A DNA stretch of 64,000 nt from DASSUC01 sp035649895 (GCA_035649895.1 DASRIS010000118.1:70169-134168); one strand, 5' to 3'. Numbered from the stretch's first letter, positions 52,647 to 61,843 are shown. Numbers and translations: made by a program. Notes: generated by a model from the letters alone, not told the origin.

Positions 52647-53098
52647 CACCGGGCCCACTTGACGATCATGACCCGGGTGCCGCCGCCGGGCTTGCTGTCC
52701 AGCTCGAACCCGTCCACCAGGCGGCGGGCGCCAGACAGGCCGAGGCCGAGCCCCCGCCCGGTGGTGTAGCCGTCGGTCAGGGCGAGCTCGATGTCCGCGA
52801 TGCCTTGGCCGTCGTCGACGAAGGTGGCGCGCACGCCGGCCCGCAGCCCCTTGTTGACCAGCTCCACCTGGGCCTCGCCACCACCGCCGTGGACCAGCGT
52901 GTTGCGGGCCAGCTCGCTGGCTGCGGTGACCAGCTTCGTCTGGTCCACAAGGGACAGCCGTGCGGCCACCGCAAGGGTCCGCACCAGCTGCCGTACCCGG
53001 ACCACGTCCTCATCGCTCTTGATCGGCTGGACCTTGGCAGCCTCGGCACCGGAACCAGCCAGAGCAGCGGCGGCGTCTGGTCGGACGGGCGATGTCAT
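52646..53098 (-). CDS. rsbT: RsbT-like serine/threonine kinase
   Basis: 150 residues. GHKL ATPase elements: TAASELARNTLVHGGGG (N-box), FVDDGQGIADIELAL, GRGLGLGLSGARRLVDGF and GGGTRVMIVKW. The pattern is RsbT rather than RsbW. In B. subtilis, RsbT phosphorylates RsbS and RsbR, leaves the stressosome and activates RsbU. ATG overlaps the rsbS stop (ATGA). Confidence 0.88.
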   Translation of the reverse strand: MTSPVRPDAAAALAGSGAEAAKVQPIKSDEDVVRVRQLVRTLAVAARLSLVDQTKLVTAASELARNTLVHGGGGEAQVELVNKGLRAGVRATFVDDGQGIADIELALTDGYTTGRGLGLGLSGARRLVDGFELDSKPGGGTRVMIVKWAR

Positions 53099-53550
53099 GG
53101 CGGGCCGCCGGCCGGCGGCCCGCTGTGGAACGCCGGCCGCTCCCCGGCGGGCACCCCCGCAGCGGCGCCACCGCCGTTGAGGTCTGTGGTGCGGGCCGGC
53201 CGGTCCCGCTTCAGCAGCTGCATGCCGCGCTCGACGTCGAGCGCGGTGCGCACGCCGCGCAGCGACAACCCGAGCTCCACCAGCGTGATCGCGACGGCCG
53301 GGCGCATGCCGACGACAACCGTCTGCGCGTCGAGCACCCGCGAGATCGACGCGATCGACGCGAGCATCCGGCCGATGAACGAGTCGACGATCTCCAGGCC
53401 GGTGATGTCGATGATCACCCCGTGCGCCCCGGTGGCCACGATCCGCTCAGCCAGGTCCTCCTGTAGCTGGACCGCGGACTGGTCCTCCAGGTCCACCTGG
53501 ATGGAGACGAGTAGCATGTCCCCGATCTTGAGGACGGGGATGCGCTCCAT
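53095..53550 (-). CDS. rsbS: RsbS-like STAS protein
   Basis: 151 residues. A single STAS domain (residues 1-115) begins IPVLKIGDMLLVSIQVDLED and carries the phosphorylatable Ser57 in IVDSFIGRML, matching the conserved serine of RsbS. The C-terminal 35 residues are a disordered Gly/Pro tail not found in Bacillus RsbS. It is the core scaffold of stressosomes. ATG overlaps the rsbR stop (TGATG). Confidence 0.9.
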   Translation of the reverse strand: MERIPVLKIGDMLLVSIQVDLEDQSAVQLQEDLAERIVATGAHGVIIDITGLEIVDSFIGRMLASIASISRVLDAQTVVVGMRPAVAITLVELGLSLRGVRTALDVERGMQLLKRDRPARTTDLNGGGAAAGVPAGERPAFHSGPPAGGPP

Positions 53551-54413
53551 CAGACGTCCGTACGGGAGCGGCGCGCCACCAGGTCCACGCCGCTGGCGCG
53601 CAGCGTGTGCATAAGCGCGTCGGCCAGGCTGGCCTTGGTGGCTATGTCGCCGAACTCGATGCCCAGCGCCACGATGGTCTGCGCGATCTGCGGGCGGATG
53701 CCGGAGATGACGCACTCGGCACCCATCAGCCGGGCCGCGACCACGGTCTTCAGCACGTGCTGGGCGACCTGGGTGTCCACCGCGGGCACGCCGGTGATGT
53801 CGATGATCGCGTACGCCGAGCCGGTGTCCACCAGCGTCTGGAGCAGCTTCTCCATCACCACCTGGGCGCGGGCCGAGTCGAGGGTACCGATCAGCGGCAC
53901 CGCCACCACGCCGTCCCAGAGCTTCACCACCGGCGTGGACAGCTCGAGCAGCTGCTGCGCCTGCTCGGTGATGAGCTCCTCGCGGGTCTGGGCGTAGACC
54001 TCGAAGGTGTACAGGCCGAGCTGGTCCACCAGCTGGGAGAAGCCAAGGAAGTCGCGCAGCGTGGCAGGGTCTGCCTGTTCGTCGAGCACATCGAGCACGG
54101 CGTCCTTGAGGCCGAAGACGCTGACCGCCGTCTCGGTGCTGGTGAAGCCGCTGCGCGCGCGGGAGCGGGACAGCTCGGCGAGCACCGCCCGCAGCTCACC
54201 GGTTGGCGGGGCCGTCAGGCTGACCGCGCTCCCGGCTGACAGCACCGTCGTCAACACGGTGAACAGCTCACGTAGCTGCCGGGAGACCTCGGCCTCAGTC
54301 AGCCGGCCGCGCAGCGTCGCGCTCGCGATCTCGGTCCACCGCTTGATGAGACGGTCTTCGTGCTCCTGGAGGAGCTGTGTAATGCGCGCCTGGTTCGCGA
54401 CCTCGGCCGTCAC
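53550..54413 (-). CDS. rsbR: RsbR-like stressosome co-antagonist
   Basis: 287 residues from the GTG at 54413. Residues 1-160 are an all-helical RsbR-type N-domain that senses stress or binds a ligand. It lacks obvious haem or flavin motifs. Residues 165-280 are a STAS domain (VVKLWDGVVAVPLIGTLD, IIDITGVPAVDTQVAQHVL). Thr in VDT occupies the RsbT target position. First gene of the operon; 204 bp of upstream DNA has no sigma-B-like motif I can identify. Confidence 0.88.
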   Translation of the reverse strand: MTAEVANQARITQLLQEHEDRLIKRWTEIASATLRGRLTEAEVSRQLRELFTVLTTVLSAGSAVSLTAPPTGELRAVLAELSRSRARSGFTSTETAVSVFGLKDAVLDVLDEQADPATLRDFLGFSQLVDQLGLYTFEVYAQTREELITEQAQQLLELSTPVVKLWDGVVAVPLIGTLDSARAQVVMEKLLQTLVDTGSAYAIIDITGVPAVDTQVAQHVLKTVVAARLMGAECVISGIRPQIAQTIVALGIEFGDIATKASLADALMHTLRASGVDLVARRSRTDV

Positions 54414-54617
54414 CGTTTGCCCCCTGAGTCTTCCTTCCCGCGCCGGCCGAGCCGGCTGTGCACTGGCCCGCACTTTACCGCGTCCGCCGGAGCGTGGACG
54501 GTTTCGTAGGCACTGTTTCAGCGAGATCGCCGGTTTTGTGCAGCAGCTCATCCGGCCCCGGGACGGCGGCCGACGGAGCCGGCGGGCGTCAGCACGCCGC
54601 CCGGCCCGGCGCACTGG

Positions 54618-54836
54618 TCAGCGCGCGAAGAAATGCCAGCCGACCCACCACCAGAAGCCGAACACGGCGATGCGCCCGACCGGCAGGCGGCCAACCTCGT
54701 AGCCCATGACAAAGCCGGCCAGGTCGCCGAAGGTGGGTATCCGCGAGCCCTCCCGCCTGGCCAGCCACTCCACCACGCCCAACAGCCCGATGGCCAGCAG
54801 GAAGCCGGTGATCGCGAGCAGCCGGGTGACGCTCAT
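54618..54836 (-). CDS. small membrane protein (DUF6186-like)
   Basis: 72 residues. One hydrophobic segment at 5-24 followed by VEWLARREGSRIPTFGDL, then a second around FVMGYEVGRLPVGRIAVFGFWWWVG ending WHFFAR. Spacing and motif fit the DUF6186 small-membrane-protein family. Function unknown. The start overlaps the stop of the upstream gene (ATGA), so the two are coupled. Confidence 0.7.
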   Translation of the reverse strand: MSVTRLLAITGFLLAIGLLGVVEWLARREGSRIPTFGDLAGFVMGYEVGRLPVGRIAVFGFWWWVGWHFFAR

Positions 54837-55240
54837 CGCCGGATCAGCCCCCAGAAGGCGGTCACCCAGCCGAAGTAGCCCGCGGTCCGGGCCAGGTAGC
54901 CCTCGAACAACGGGTCGGCCAGCAGCGACAGGGTCGGGTAGTCGTACGAGGAGCCCCTGACGAACGTGACCAGCTCCACGATGGCGAGGGTCAGCGCGGG
55001 CACCAGCCACCAGAGGCCGCTACGGCTGAGCCGCAGCGGCACCGAGCGGCGCGGGACACGGCTGGACAGGCCCAGCCAGAACAGCGTGCCGCCGATCGCC
55101 AGGACGTAGAGGTTGGCCTCCAGGGAGAAGGACCGGAACAGACCACCTACGGCCGACAGCAGGACGAAGACCGGAACGAGCACGACGGGTCGCACCCACG
55201 GCTGGGCGATCTCGACGGTCAGCTCGGACGACTGTTCCAC
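54833..55240 (-). CDS. membrane protein, unknown family
   Basis: 135 residues from a GTG (VEQSSELTVEI). Three or four hydrophobic segments (about 18-38, 44-60, 75-92, 112-132) separated by short basic loops (SSRVPRRSVPLRLSRSG). No catalytic motif. Coupled to the DUF6186-like gene. It lies between nrnA and the stressosome operon and may respond to the same signals, but nothing in the sequence shows this. Confidence 0.7.
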   Translation of the reverse strand: MEQSSELTVEIAQPWVRPVVLVPVFVLLSAVGGLFRSFSLEANLYVLAIGGTLFWLGLSSRVPRRSVPLRLSRSGLWWLVPALTLAIVELVTFVRGSSYDYPTLSLLADPLFEGYLARTAGYFGWVTAFWGLIRR

Positions 55241-55293
55241 ACAGCGATTGTCACTGGTGGACCTGTCCGCGGGTAGCGCGCCGCCGCCCCGAG

Positions 55294-56418
55294 TTAACCC
55301 TGATTCTCGCGCCACGGTCCGTCCAGCTCACGACGGACGGCGGAGACCACCTCGACGGGGGACCCGTACCCAGTGAACCCGGCGGCCAGGCGGTGCCCGC
55401 CGCCACCGAGTGCGACCGCCACCCGGGCCACGTCCACGCCCCCCTTGCTGCGCAGGGACACCGCCCACTCGTGGGGGGCGAGCTGCTTGACCACACAGGA
55501 CACGTCAGCCTCGGCCACGCAGCGGACCGAGTCGATGAGCGCCTCCAGCACGTACGGCTGCTGGTCGTGCCGGGCCAGGTCCTCCAGCGTGGCGTAGGTC
55601 CAGACAAGGCCCAGCCCGCCGGCTGACCCCGGCTCCAGCTCGACCCGGCGCAGCACCTCCCCGTAGAGGCGGACCGCGCCGAACGGGCGGGTGTCGAAGA
55701 CCCGCCGGGCCACCTCCGCCGGGCTGACCCCGGTGGCGAGCAGCCGCGCGGCCAGCTGGTGCACTGCCGGCGTGGTCAGGTCGAACCGGAACGAGCCGGT
55801 GTCGGTGGCCAGCGCCACGTAGAGGCACTCGGCGATCTCCCGGTCCAGCGGCACGCCGAGGCGGTCCAGCAGGGCCCCGGCCACCACCGAGGTGGCCGCG
55901 GCGGACGGGTCCACCAGGTGGACGCCGCCGAAGCGGGTGTTGGAGGCGTGATGGTCGAGCACGATCGTGGTGGGCCCGATGCGGTCGGCCAGCTCGCCGA
56001 GGCGGCCGACGCTGGCCGCGTCGAAGCAGAGCATCAGGTCGGGCGCCGCGGGCGCGGCCGAGGCCGGCACGAGCAGGTCGAGGCCTGGCAGCGCGCGGAA
56101 GGGCTGCGGCACCTCCAGCGGCCCCGGAAAGCTGGCGTACACCGACCGCAGGCCGAGGCGGCGCAGGCCCAGCCCGAAGCCGAGCATGCTGCCGAGCGCG
56201 TCGCCGTCCGGGTTTACGTGGCAGGCGAGCAGCACGGTGCTCTCGGCGTGCAGGGCGGACAGCAGCTCGACCGCTGCCGCCCACTCGTGTGCCGGCACGT
56301 CCACGGCCAGCTCCGCCCCTGACGCGGTCAGCTCCGTCCCGGGCCCGGCCGGCTCCGGCGCCGTCAGCGCCACCAGCCCGCCCGGCTCCCGTACCGCCTG
56401 CGCAGCGGGCTCTCTCAC
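55294..56418 (-). CDS. nrnA: DHH-family phosphoesterase (NrnA-like)
   Basis: 374 residues from a GTG overlapping the rbfA stop (GTGA). DHH domain motifs: HVNPDGDALGSMLG, LCFDAAS, VLDHHASNTRFG (the DHH signature) and ATDTGSFRFD, with a C-terminal DHHA1 GGGG motif in ALGGGGHRLAAGF. Members hydrolyse nano-RNA and adenosine 3',5'-bisphosphate or cyclic dinucleotides. Usual neighbour of rbfA in actinobacteria. Confidence 0.92.
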   Translation of the reverse strand: MREPAAQAVREPGGLVALTAPEPAGPGTELTASGAELAVDVPAHEWAAAVELLSALHAESTVLLACHVNPDGDALGSMLGFGLGLRRLGLRSVYASFPGPLEVPQPFRALPGLDLLVPASAAPAAPDLMLCFDAASVGRLGELADRIGPTTIVLDHHASNTRFGGVHLVDPSAAATSVVAGALLDRLGVPLDREIAECLYVALATDTGSFRFDLTTPAVHQLAARLLATGVSPAEVARRVFDTRPFGAVRLYGEVLRRVELEPGSAGGLGLVWTYATLEDLARHDQQPYVLEALIDSVRCVAEADVSCVVKQLAPHEWAVSLRSKGGVDVARVAVALGGGGHRLAAGFTGYGSPVEVVSAVRRELDGPWRENQG

Positions 56419-56897
56419 CGGCGCTCCTGCGCGGCGTCCCACTCGTCCTCCGACTCCTCCGCCACCCGGTACGGCTGCGGCTCGCCCGCGTACGCCGCCC
56501 CGGCGGCCAGGCGCTGCACCTCGGCGTCGGCGTCGCGCGCCGCGGCGAGCAGCTCGTCGATGTGCTTGGCGTGGTCCTGCACGTCATCCTGGACAAAGGT
56601 CAGCGTGGGCGAGTGGCGCAGGCCCAGCGCCTTGCCCACGATGCTGCGCAGCAGGCCGTTCGCGCTGTCCAAGGCGGCGGCCGTGCCCTCGTGCGCCGCC
56701 GCGTCCCCGAGCACGGTGTAGAAGACCGTGGCGTCGCGCAGGTCCGCGGTGAGCCGGGCGTCGGTAATCGTGATCATGCCGAGGCGGGGATCCTTGATCT
56801 GGGTACGCACCAACGAAGCCACCAGCTCCCGCACGCGCTCGGCGTGCCGGCGTACCCGGGTGGGGTCCGTCATCTCGTCCACCTCCGCCGTTGTCAT
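56415..56897 (-). CDS. rbfA: ribosome-binding factor A
   Basis: 160 residues; ATG at 56897 or 24 bp inside. KH-type fold of RbfA: VRRHAERVRELVASLVRTQI, ITITDARLTADLRDATVFYTVLG and ALGLRHSPTLTFVQDD. It assists 16S rRNA 5'-end maturation and 30S assembly. The acidic tail (EESEDEWDAAQE) is common in actinobacteria. Confidence 0.93.
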   Translation of the reverse strand: MTTAEVDEMTDPTRVRRHAERVRELVASLVRTQIKDPRLGMITITDARLTADLRDATVFYTVLGDAAAHEGTAAALDSANGLLRSIVGKALGLRHSPTLTFVQDDVQDHAKHIDELLAAARDADAEVQRLAAGAAYAGEPQPYRVAEESEDEWDAAQERR

Positions 56898-57051
56898 CGA
56901 CCCGTCGTTGCCGCACCGCCACCTACCGTGGCCTGCGCCCGCCGAGCCGTCGCGTGGCCTGGCCGATCCGACACTACCCGCGCCGCCGTCCGGCCGGGCG
57001 CCACGCTCCGGACCCGCGAACCCGCCCAGACCAGGCCGCCTCAGTCCGCGT

Positions 57052-57114
57052 AGCCGTCAGTCCATGTCACTGTCAGCCCCACGTCACCGTCAGTCCTCGC
57101 CACCGTCAGTCCTC
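57052..57114. repeat. degenerate 16-bp tandem repeat downstream of the DUF503 gene
   Basis: Four imperfect units built on CACCGTCAGTCC. They run into the last codons of the DUF503 gene from the rbfA side. Non-coding in the rest. Confidence 0.6.
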
Positions 57115-57399
57115 GTCGCCGTGCAGCCGCCGCCGTACGGACAGGAGCTCGATCTCCGGGCGGGCGGCGACCAGCCGCTCGCACGAGTCGAGCACCTCGT
57201 GGACGTGGCCCGGTTCAGCGGCGACCAGCGCCACCCCGATCTCGGCCCGGCCGTGCCGGTCCAGGGCGCCCACCTCGGCCGCCGCCACCTCGAACCGGCG
57301 CAGCGCGGCCACGATCGGGCGGACGTAGGAGCGCTTGGCCTTCAGCGAGCGCGAGTCGCCGGGCAGCAGGACGTCGAAGACCGCGGTGCCGGTGTACAT
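57106..57399 (-). CDS. DUF503 (YlxP-like) protein
   Basis: 97 residues. Starts MYTGTAVFDVLLPGDSRSLK and contains KRSYVRPIVAALRR and VALVAAEPGHVHEVL, matching the YlxP/DUF503 family. These sit in the nusA-infB-rbfA operon across Gram-positives and have a ribosome-related function still not defined. 7 bp after the methyltransferase gene. Confidence 0.88.
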   Translation of the reverse strand: MYTGTAVFDVLLPGDSRSLKAKRSYVRPIVAALRRFEVAAAEVGALDRHGRAEIGVALVAAEPGHVHEVLDSCERLVAARPEIELLSVRRRLHGDED

Positions 57400-57406
57400 G
57401 CCGCGA

Positions 57407-58504
57407 TTATCCGGCCCGCGCGCCGTCCGGCCCGGCAGCGCGCCCGGGCTTGCGGGCCACCAGCACGTCGCGGGTGATCGCCTGGTCGACCCAGTGCTCG
57501 AACCCGCGGTACCCCGGCGAGTCGACCACCTCCAGCCCCGCGGCGGCGAGCGTCGCCGCGGCGGCGGACCGGGCCGCCACGTGTGTGTTCCACGACACCC
57601 CGAGCGCGCCGCCGGGCCGCAGCAGCTCGGCCCAGACCGGCACGGCCGCCGCGAGCAGGTCCAGCGGGCGCCGCGACAGCCCCTTCTCCGGGGTACGGCT
57701 GCCGTGGGCCACCCCGTACGGCGTGTCGGCCACCACCACGTCCGCGCAGCCGGCCCGGAGGAAGTCGCGGGCGTCGAGGGTGTCCGCGTGGAACACGGTC
57801 AGCCGCTGGTCGCCACCGATGACGACGTCGAGGCACCGGGCCACCCGCCGGCGGTCCCGGCGCACCGGGTGCGTCTCTGCCCGGTGCTTGACCCGCTTGC
57901 GCCGCAGCCACATCTTGATGAACGCGGCGTACGCGTCCACGTCCGCCCCGTCTACCTCGATCCCGACCGCGTCGTAGCCGTAGCGCAGCGCGTGGTTGAG
58001 CGTGGTGCCCCGGCCGCACAGCGGGTCGAGCACGGTCAGCCCGCCGGCCAGCATCGCCGGCGCCTTCGTGCTGGCGAGCACGGTCACGTTGAGCAGCAGC
58101 CGGGTGAACTGCTCGTTGGTCTTGCCGGCGTACTTCGGGATGGTGACCAGGTCCTCGTCGTGGTGGGCGAGCGGGGTCAGCTCGACCGGCCGCAGCAGCT
58201 CCCCGGCCTGGACGACCTCGAAGAGCGCGTACGCGCAGGAGAGGTTGGACAGGTACGCAACGTCCACAGCAGACAGCGGCGTGGCCGTGACGAAGTCCAG
58301 GTACGGCACGCCGCCGCGCAGCCGCGGGCCGATGCCGCCCACCTCGGCCGCGAGTACGGTCTCGGCGAACACGGCCAGCTCCGCGTGGGCCAGCCGGGGG
58401 GCCGCCTGGCCGTACACCCGGTTGCTGGACGGGGCGACCAGCAGCGCGTAACGGCGGGAGGGGCCCCCGACCGGGAGCCCCTCCGCCGTGCTCGCCGCGG
58501 TCAT
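57407..58504 (-). CDS. TRM11-like SAM-dependent RNA/DNA methyltransferase
   Basis: 365 residues from an ATG overlapping the infB stop (ATGA). The SAM-binding motif is LTVLDPLCGRGTTLNHALRYG, followed by VGIEVD. The catalytic motif IV reads VVVADTPYG in place of the DPPY form. The N-terminal 150 residues contain SCAYALFEV and IPKYAGKTNEQFTRLLLNV. Homologues modify guanosine N2 in tRNA or other nucleic acids. Placement between infB and the DUF503 gene suggests a translation role. Confidence 0.85.
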   Translation of the reverse strand: MTAASTAEGLPVGGPSRRYALLVAPSSNRVYGQAAPRLAHAELAVFAETVLAAEVGGIGPRLRGGVPYLDFVTATPLSAVDVAYLSNLSCAYALFEVVQAGELLRPVELTPLAHHDEDLVTIPKYAGKTNEQFTRLLLNVTVLASTKAPAMLAGGLTVLDPLCGRGTTLNHALRYGYDAVGIEVDGADVDAYAAFIKMWLRRKRVKHRAETHPVRRDRRRVARCLDVVIGGDQRLTVFHADTLDARDFLRAGCADVVVADTPYGVAHGSRTPEKGLSRRPLDLLAAAVPVWAELLRPGGALGVSWNTHVAARSAAAATLAAAGLEVVDSPGYRGFEHWVDQAITRDVLVARKPGRAAGPDGARAG

Positions 58505-61422
58505 GCGCGCGGCTTCTCCCGCATCTCGTACGTCTCGATGACGTCGCCGACCTTCAGGTCGTTGTAGCTGCCCAGGGTCAGACCACACTCGAAGCCGTCG
58601 CGGACCTCGGTGGTGTCGTCCTTGAACCGCTTCAGCGACGCGATGGTCAGGTTCTCCGCGACCACCGCACCGTCGCGCATCAGCCTGGCCTTTGCGTTGC
58701 GCCGGATCAGCCCGGACCGCACGATGCAGCCCGCGATCGTGCCGACCTTGGACGAGCGGAACACCTCGCGGATCTCCGCCGACCCGAGGTCGGCCTCCTC
58801 GAACTCCGGCTTGAGCAGGCCCTTGAGCGCCGACTCGATCTCCTCGATGGCCTGGTAGATGACCGTGTAGTAGCGCACCTCCACGCCCTCGCGGTCGGCC
58901 AGCTCGCGCACCTTGTCGTTGGCCCGCACGTTGAACCCGATGATGATCGCGTCCGAGGCGCTGGCCAGGTTGACGTCGTCCTGGGTGATCGCACCGACAC
59001 CGCGGTGGATGATCTTCAGTTGGACCTCGTCGGACACCTCGATCTTGACGAGGGCGTCCTCCAGAGCCTCCACCGAACCGGACACGTCGCCCTTGAGGAT
59101 GAGGACCAGGGAGCTCTTCGCCCCCTCCTTCATCTGCTCGAACAGCGACTCCAGGGTCACCCGGCCACGGCGGTTGGCGAACGCCGCCGCCCGCCGGCGG
59201 GCCTGGCGCTGCTCGGCGATCTGCCGAGCGATGCGGTCCTCGTCCGCCACCAGGAACGTGTCGCCGGCTCCCGGCACCGCGGTCAGGCCGAGCACCAGGA
59301 CCGGACGGGCGGGACCCGCGAACGGCACGGGGTGCCCGTTCTCGTCGAGCATCGCCCGCACCCGCCCGTACGCGTCGCCGGCCACGATCGCCTCGCCGAC
59401 CCGCAGCGTGCCCTTCTGCACCAGGACCGTGGCGACCGGACCGCGCCCCTTGTCCAGGTGCGCCTCGATCGCGATGCCCTGGGCCAGCCCGTCGGCCGGT
59501 GCCCGCAGGTCCAGCGCCGCGTCCGCGGTGAGCAGGATCGCCTCGAGCAGCGCGTCGATGCCGATGCCGGGCTTGGCGGCCACGTCCACGAACATCGTGT
59601 CGCCGCCGTACTCCTCGGCGACCAGGCCGTACTCGGTCAGCTGCTGGCGCACCTTGCCCGGGTTGGCCTCCGGCTTGTCGATCTTGTTGACCGCCACCAC
59701 GATCGGCACGTCGGCGGCCTTGGCGTGGTTGAGCGCCTCGATGGTCTGCGGCATCACGCCGTCATCGGCGGCGACCACGAGCACCACGATGTCGGTCACC
59801 TGCGCGCCACGGGCCCGCATCGCGGTGAACGCCTCGTGGCCCGGGGTGTCGATGAAGGTGATCGCCCGGTCGCTGCCGTCGTGCTCGACGTGCACCTGGT
59901 ACGCGCCGATGTGCTGGGTGATGCCGCCGGCCTCGCCCTCGACCACGTTGGACTTGCGGATCGCGTCCAGCAGCTTGGTCTTGCCGTGGTCGACGTGGCC
60001 CATGACGGTCACCACCGGCGGGCGGCTGACCAGCCGCTCCTCGTCGATGTCCGCGTCGAGGTCGATGTCGAACCGGGCGAGCAGCTCGCGGTCCTCGTCC
60101 TCGGGGCTGACGATCTGCACCTCGAAGCCGAGGTGCTCACCGAGCAGCAGCAGCGTGTCGTCGGTGCACGACTGGGTCGCGGTGACCATCTCGCCCAGGT
60201 TGAACATCTCCTGGACCAGCGAGCCTGGGTTGGCGTTGATCCGGTCGGCGAAGTCCGACAGCGAGGCACCGCGCGGCAGCCGGACCACCTGGCCGTTGCC
60301 CCGGGGCGCGCCCGAGCTCATGGTCGGGGCCGACAGGTTGTCAAACTCCTGCCTGCGCTGCTTCTTGGACTTGCGGCCCTTGGCCGGCTTGCCGCCGCCA
60401 CGGCCGAAGGCGCCACCCGCGCCGCCACCGCGGCCACGGCCGCCACCGCCGGGACGGCCCGCACCGCCGCCACCACCTGGGCCACCGCCGCCCGGCCCAC
60501 CGCCGGGACGGTAGCCGCCGCCACCGCCACCGCCCGGGCCCCCGCCCGGACGGAAGCCACCGCCGCCACCGCCACCGCCGCCACCAGGACGGCCGGCGCC
60601 GGGCCCGCCACCGGGCCGGAAGCCACCACCGGGACGGCCGGCGCCACCGCCCGGACCGCCGGGACGGCCGGGGCCGCCCGGGCCACCGCCGGGGCGGCCA
60701 GGACGCTGGGTAGGCATCTGGGACGGGTTGGGCCGCGGTGGCATCGAGGCCGGGCTGGGCCGGGGCGGCATCGAGGCCGGGTTGGGCCTAGGGATGCCAG
60801 GGCCGCCGGAACGCTGGCCGGACGGCGTGATGCCGAACGGGTTGTTGCCACCACTGCGCGGGCCAGGCCGCCCGCCGGGTGCGCTGGGCGGGGCTGGACG
60901 GGGCGGCGCCGACGCGCTGGCCGCCGCCGCGGCGGGTGTGCCGGGACGCGGCGGCATCATGCTCGGACCCGGCCGGGGGACGGTGACGCCGCCGCCCTCC
61001 GCGGGGGGCTGGCGGCGCTGCCTGGCCTGCTGTGCGGCCTTGACCGTGGCCTCCTGCTCCGCCTTGAGCGCGGCGGCGCGCGCCTCGGCGGCCGCCACCT
61101 CGATGTCGTGCGCGCTCGCCGGCTTGATGGTCGGGGCCGGCGGCGGCGTAGGAACCACCCTCGCCGGCCGCTTGGGCGGGGCCGGCTTAGCGGGCGCCAC
61201 CCGCACCTCGCCGGCGGTCGCGACCGGAGCGGCCGGGGGTGGGGGCGCCGACGCCGCAGGCGCGGCAACGAACACCTCCCGCAGCCGTCGCGCGACGGGA
61301 GCCTCGACCGTACTCGACGCGGACTTGACGAACTCGCCCATCTCCTTGAGCTTGGCGAGTACGATCTTGCTCTCGACCCCGAGCTCCTTCGCCAGCTCGT
61401 GTACGCGGGCCTTGCCTGCCAC
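58501..61422 (-). CDS. infB: translation initiation factor IF-2
   Basis: 973 residues from the GTG at 61422 (GAGGAG upstream). IF2_N domain at residues 4-36 (VHELAKELGVESKIVLAKL). A Pro-rich then Gly-rich disordered region (about 90-350) is dominated by GGG and RPGG runs, typical of actinobacteria. The G domain has GHVDHGKT (about 474-481), DTPGHEAF and NKIDKPE. Domains II-IV end with LTLGSYNDLKVGDVIETYEM. It places initiator tRNA on the 30S subunit. Preceded by ylxR. Confidence 0.96.
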   Translation of the reverse strand: MAGKARVHELAKELGVESKIVLAKLKEMGEFVKSASSTVEAPVARRLREVFVAAPAASAPPPPAAPVATAGEVRVAPAKPAPPKRPARVVPTPPPAPTIKPASAHDIEVAAAEARAAALKAEQEATVKAAQQARQRRQPPAEGGGVTVPRPGPSMMPPRPGTPAAAAASASAPPRPAPPSAPGGRPGPRSGGNNPFGITPSGQRSGGPGIPRPNPASMPPRPSPASMPPRPNPSQMPTQRPGRPGGGPGGPGRPGGPGGGAGRPGGGFRPGGGPGAGRPGGGGGGGGGGFRPGGGPGGGGGGGYRPGGGPGGGGPGGGGGAGRPGGGGRGRGGGAGGAFGRGGGKPAKGRKSKKQRRQEFDNLSAPTMSSGAPRGNGQVVRLPRGASLSDFADRINANPGSLVQEMFNLGEMVTATQSCTDDTLLLLGEHLGFEVQIVSPEDEDRELLARFDIDLDADIDEERLVSRPPVVTVMGHVDHGKTKLLDAIRKSNVVEGEAGGITQHIGAYQVHVEHDGSDRAITFIDTPGHEAFTAMRARGAQVTDIVVLVVAADDGVMPQTIEALNHAKAADVPIVVAVNKIDKPEANPGKVRQQLTEYGLVAEEYGGDTMFVDVAAKPGIGIDALLEAILLTADAALDLRAPADGLAQGIAIEAHLDKGRGPVATVLVQKGTLRVGEAIVAGDAYGRVRAMLDENGHPVPFAGPARPVLVLGLTAVPGAGDTFLVADEDRIARQIAEQRQARRRAAAFANRRGRVTLESLFEQMKEGAKSSLVLILKGDVSGSVEALEDALVKIEVSDEVQLKIIHRGVGAITQDDVNLASASDAIIIGFNVRANDKVRELADREGVEVRYYTVIYQAIEEIESALKGLLKPEFEEADLGSAEIREVFRSSKVGTIAGCIVRSGLIRRNAKARLMRDGAVVAENLTIASLKRFKDDTTEVRDGFECGLTLGSYNDLKVGDVIETYEMREKPRA

Positions 61423-61504
61423 TGCACTCCTCACTCCGAGGCCGCAGCAGGATGTCCCGCAGCGACCTCACTCGTGCACTTGAAGCCTGGTCATCTCAGG
61501 AACT

Positions 61505-61843
61505 TCATCGTGTGCTCATGTCGGTCGTCCTACCTTGCTGTCCGGGTGGGGCTTCGCGCCCCACCAGCGGCGGTTCCGAGTGCTGCCGGGCCAGATGCTC
61601 GGCGAGCGGACCGGTGTCAACGACACCGGTGAGACGCAGCGCGCGCCCGAAGGCGCGGCGGCGCTCCGCCAGCGCGAGGCACGCCGGATCGGGATGCAAG
61701 CTCGCCCCCCGGCCCGGTCGTCTGCGGGCCGGGTCAGGCACGACGACGCCGTGCTCAACCGCGACCACTCGCAACAACTCGGAGGCTGGCGCGCGCCCCC
61801 GACAACCGACACAGGTGCGTGTCGGCGACGCGCGACGTACCAC
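61505..61843 (-). CDS. ylxR: YlxR (DUF448) RNA-binding protein
   Basis: 112 residues. The YlxR signature RTCVGCRGRAPASELLRVV and the basic patch DPARRRPGRGASLHPD with PACLALAERRRAF are present. A small RNA- or nucleoid-associated regulator encoded between nusA and infB in most Gram-positives. Confidence 0.88.
   Translation of the reverse strand: MVRRASPTRTCVGCRGRAPASELLRVVAVEHGVVVPDPARRRPGRGASLHPDPACLALAERRRAFGRALRLTGVVDTGPLAEHLARQHSEPPLVGREAPPGQQGRTTDMSTR

Noticed and set aside
60380..60730. Long Gly/Pro-coding repeat tract considered as a mobile or regulatory repeat
   Set aside because: It is the usual disordered Gly-rich N-terminal region of actinobacterial IF-2.
59005..61632. 875-codon plus-strand frame opposite infB
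   Set aside because: It is the complement of the repetitive Gly-rich IF-2 region; low complexity and no start signal.
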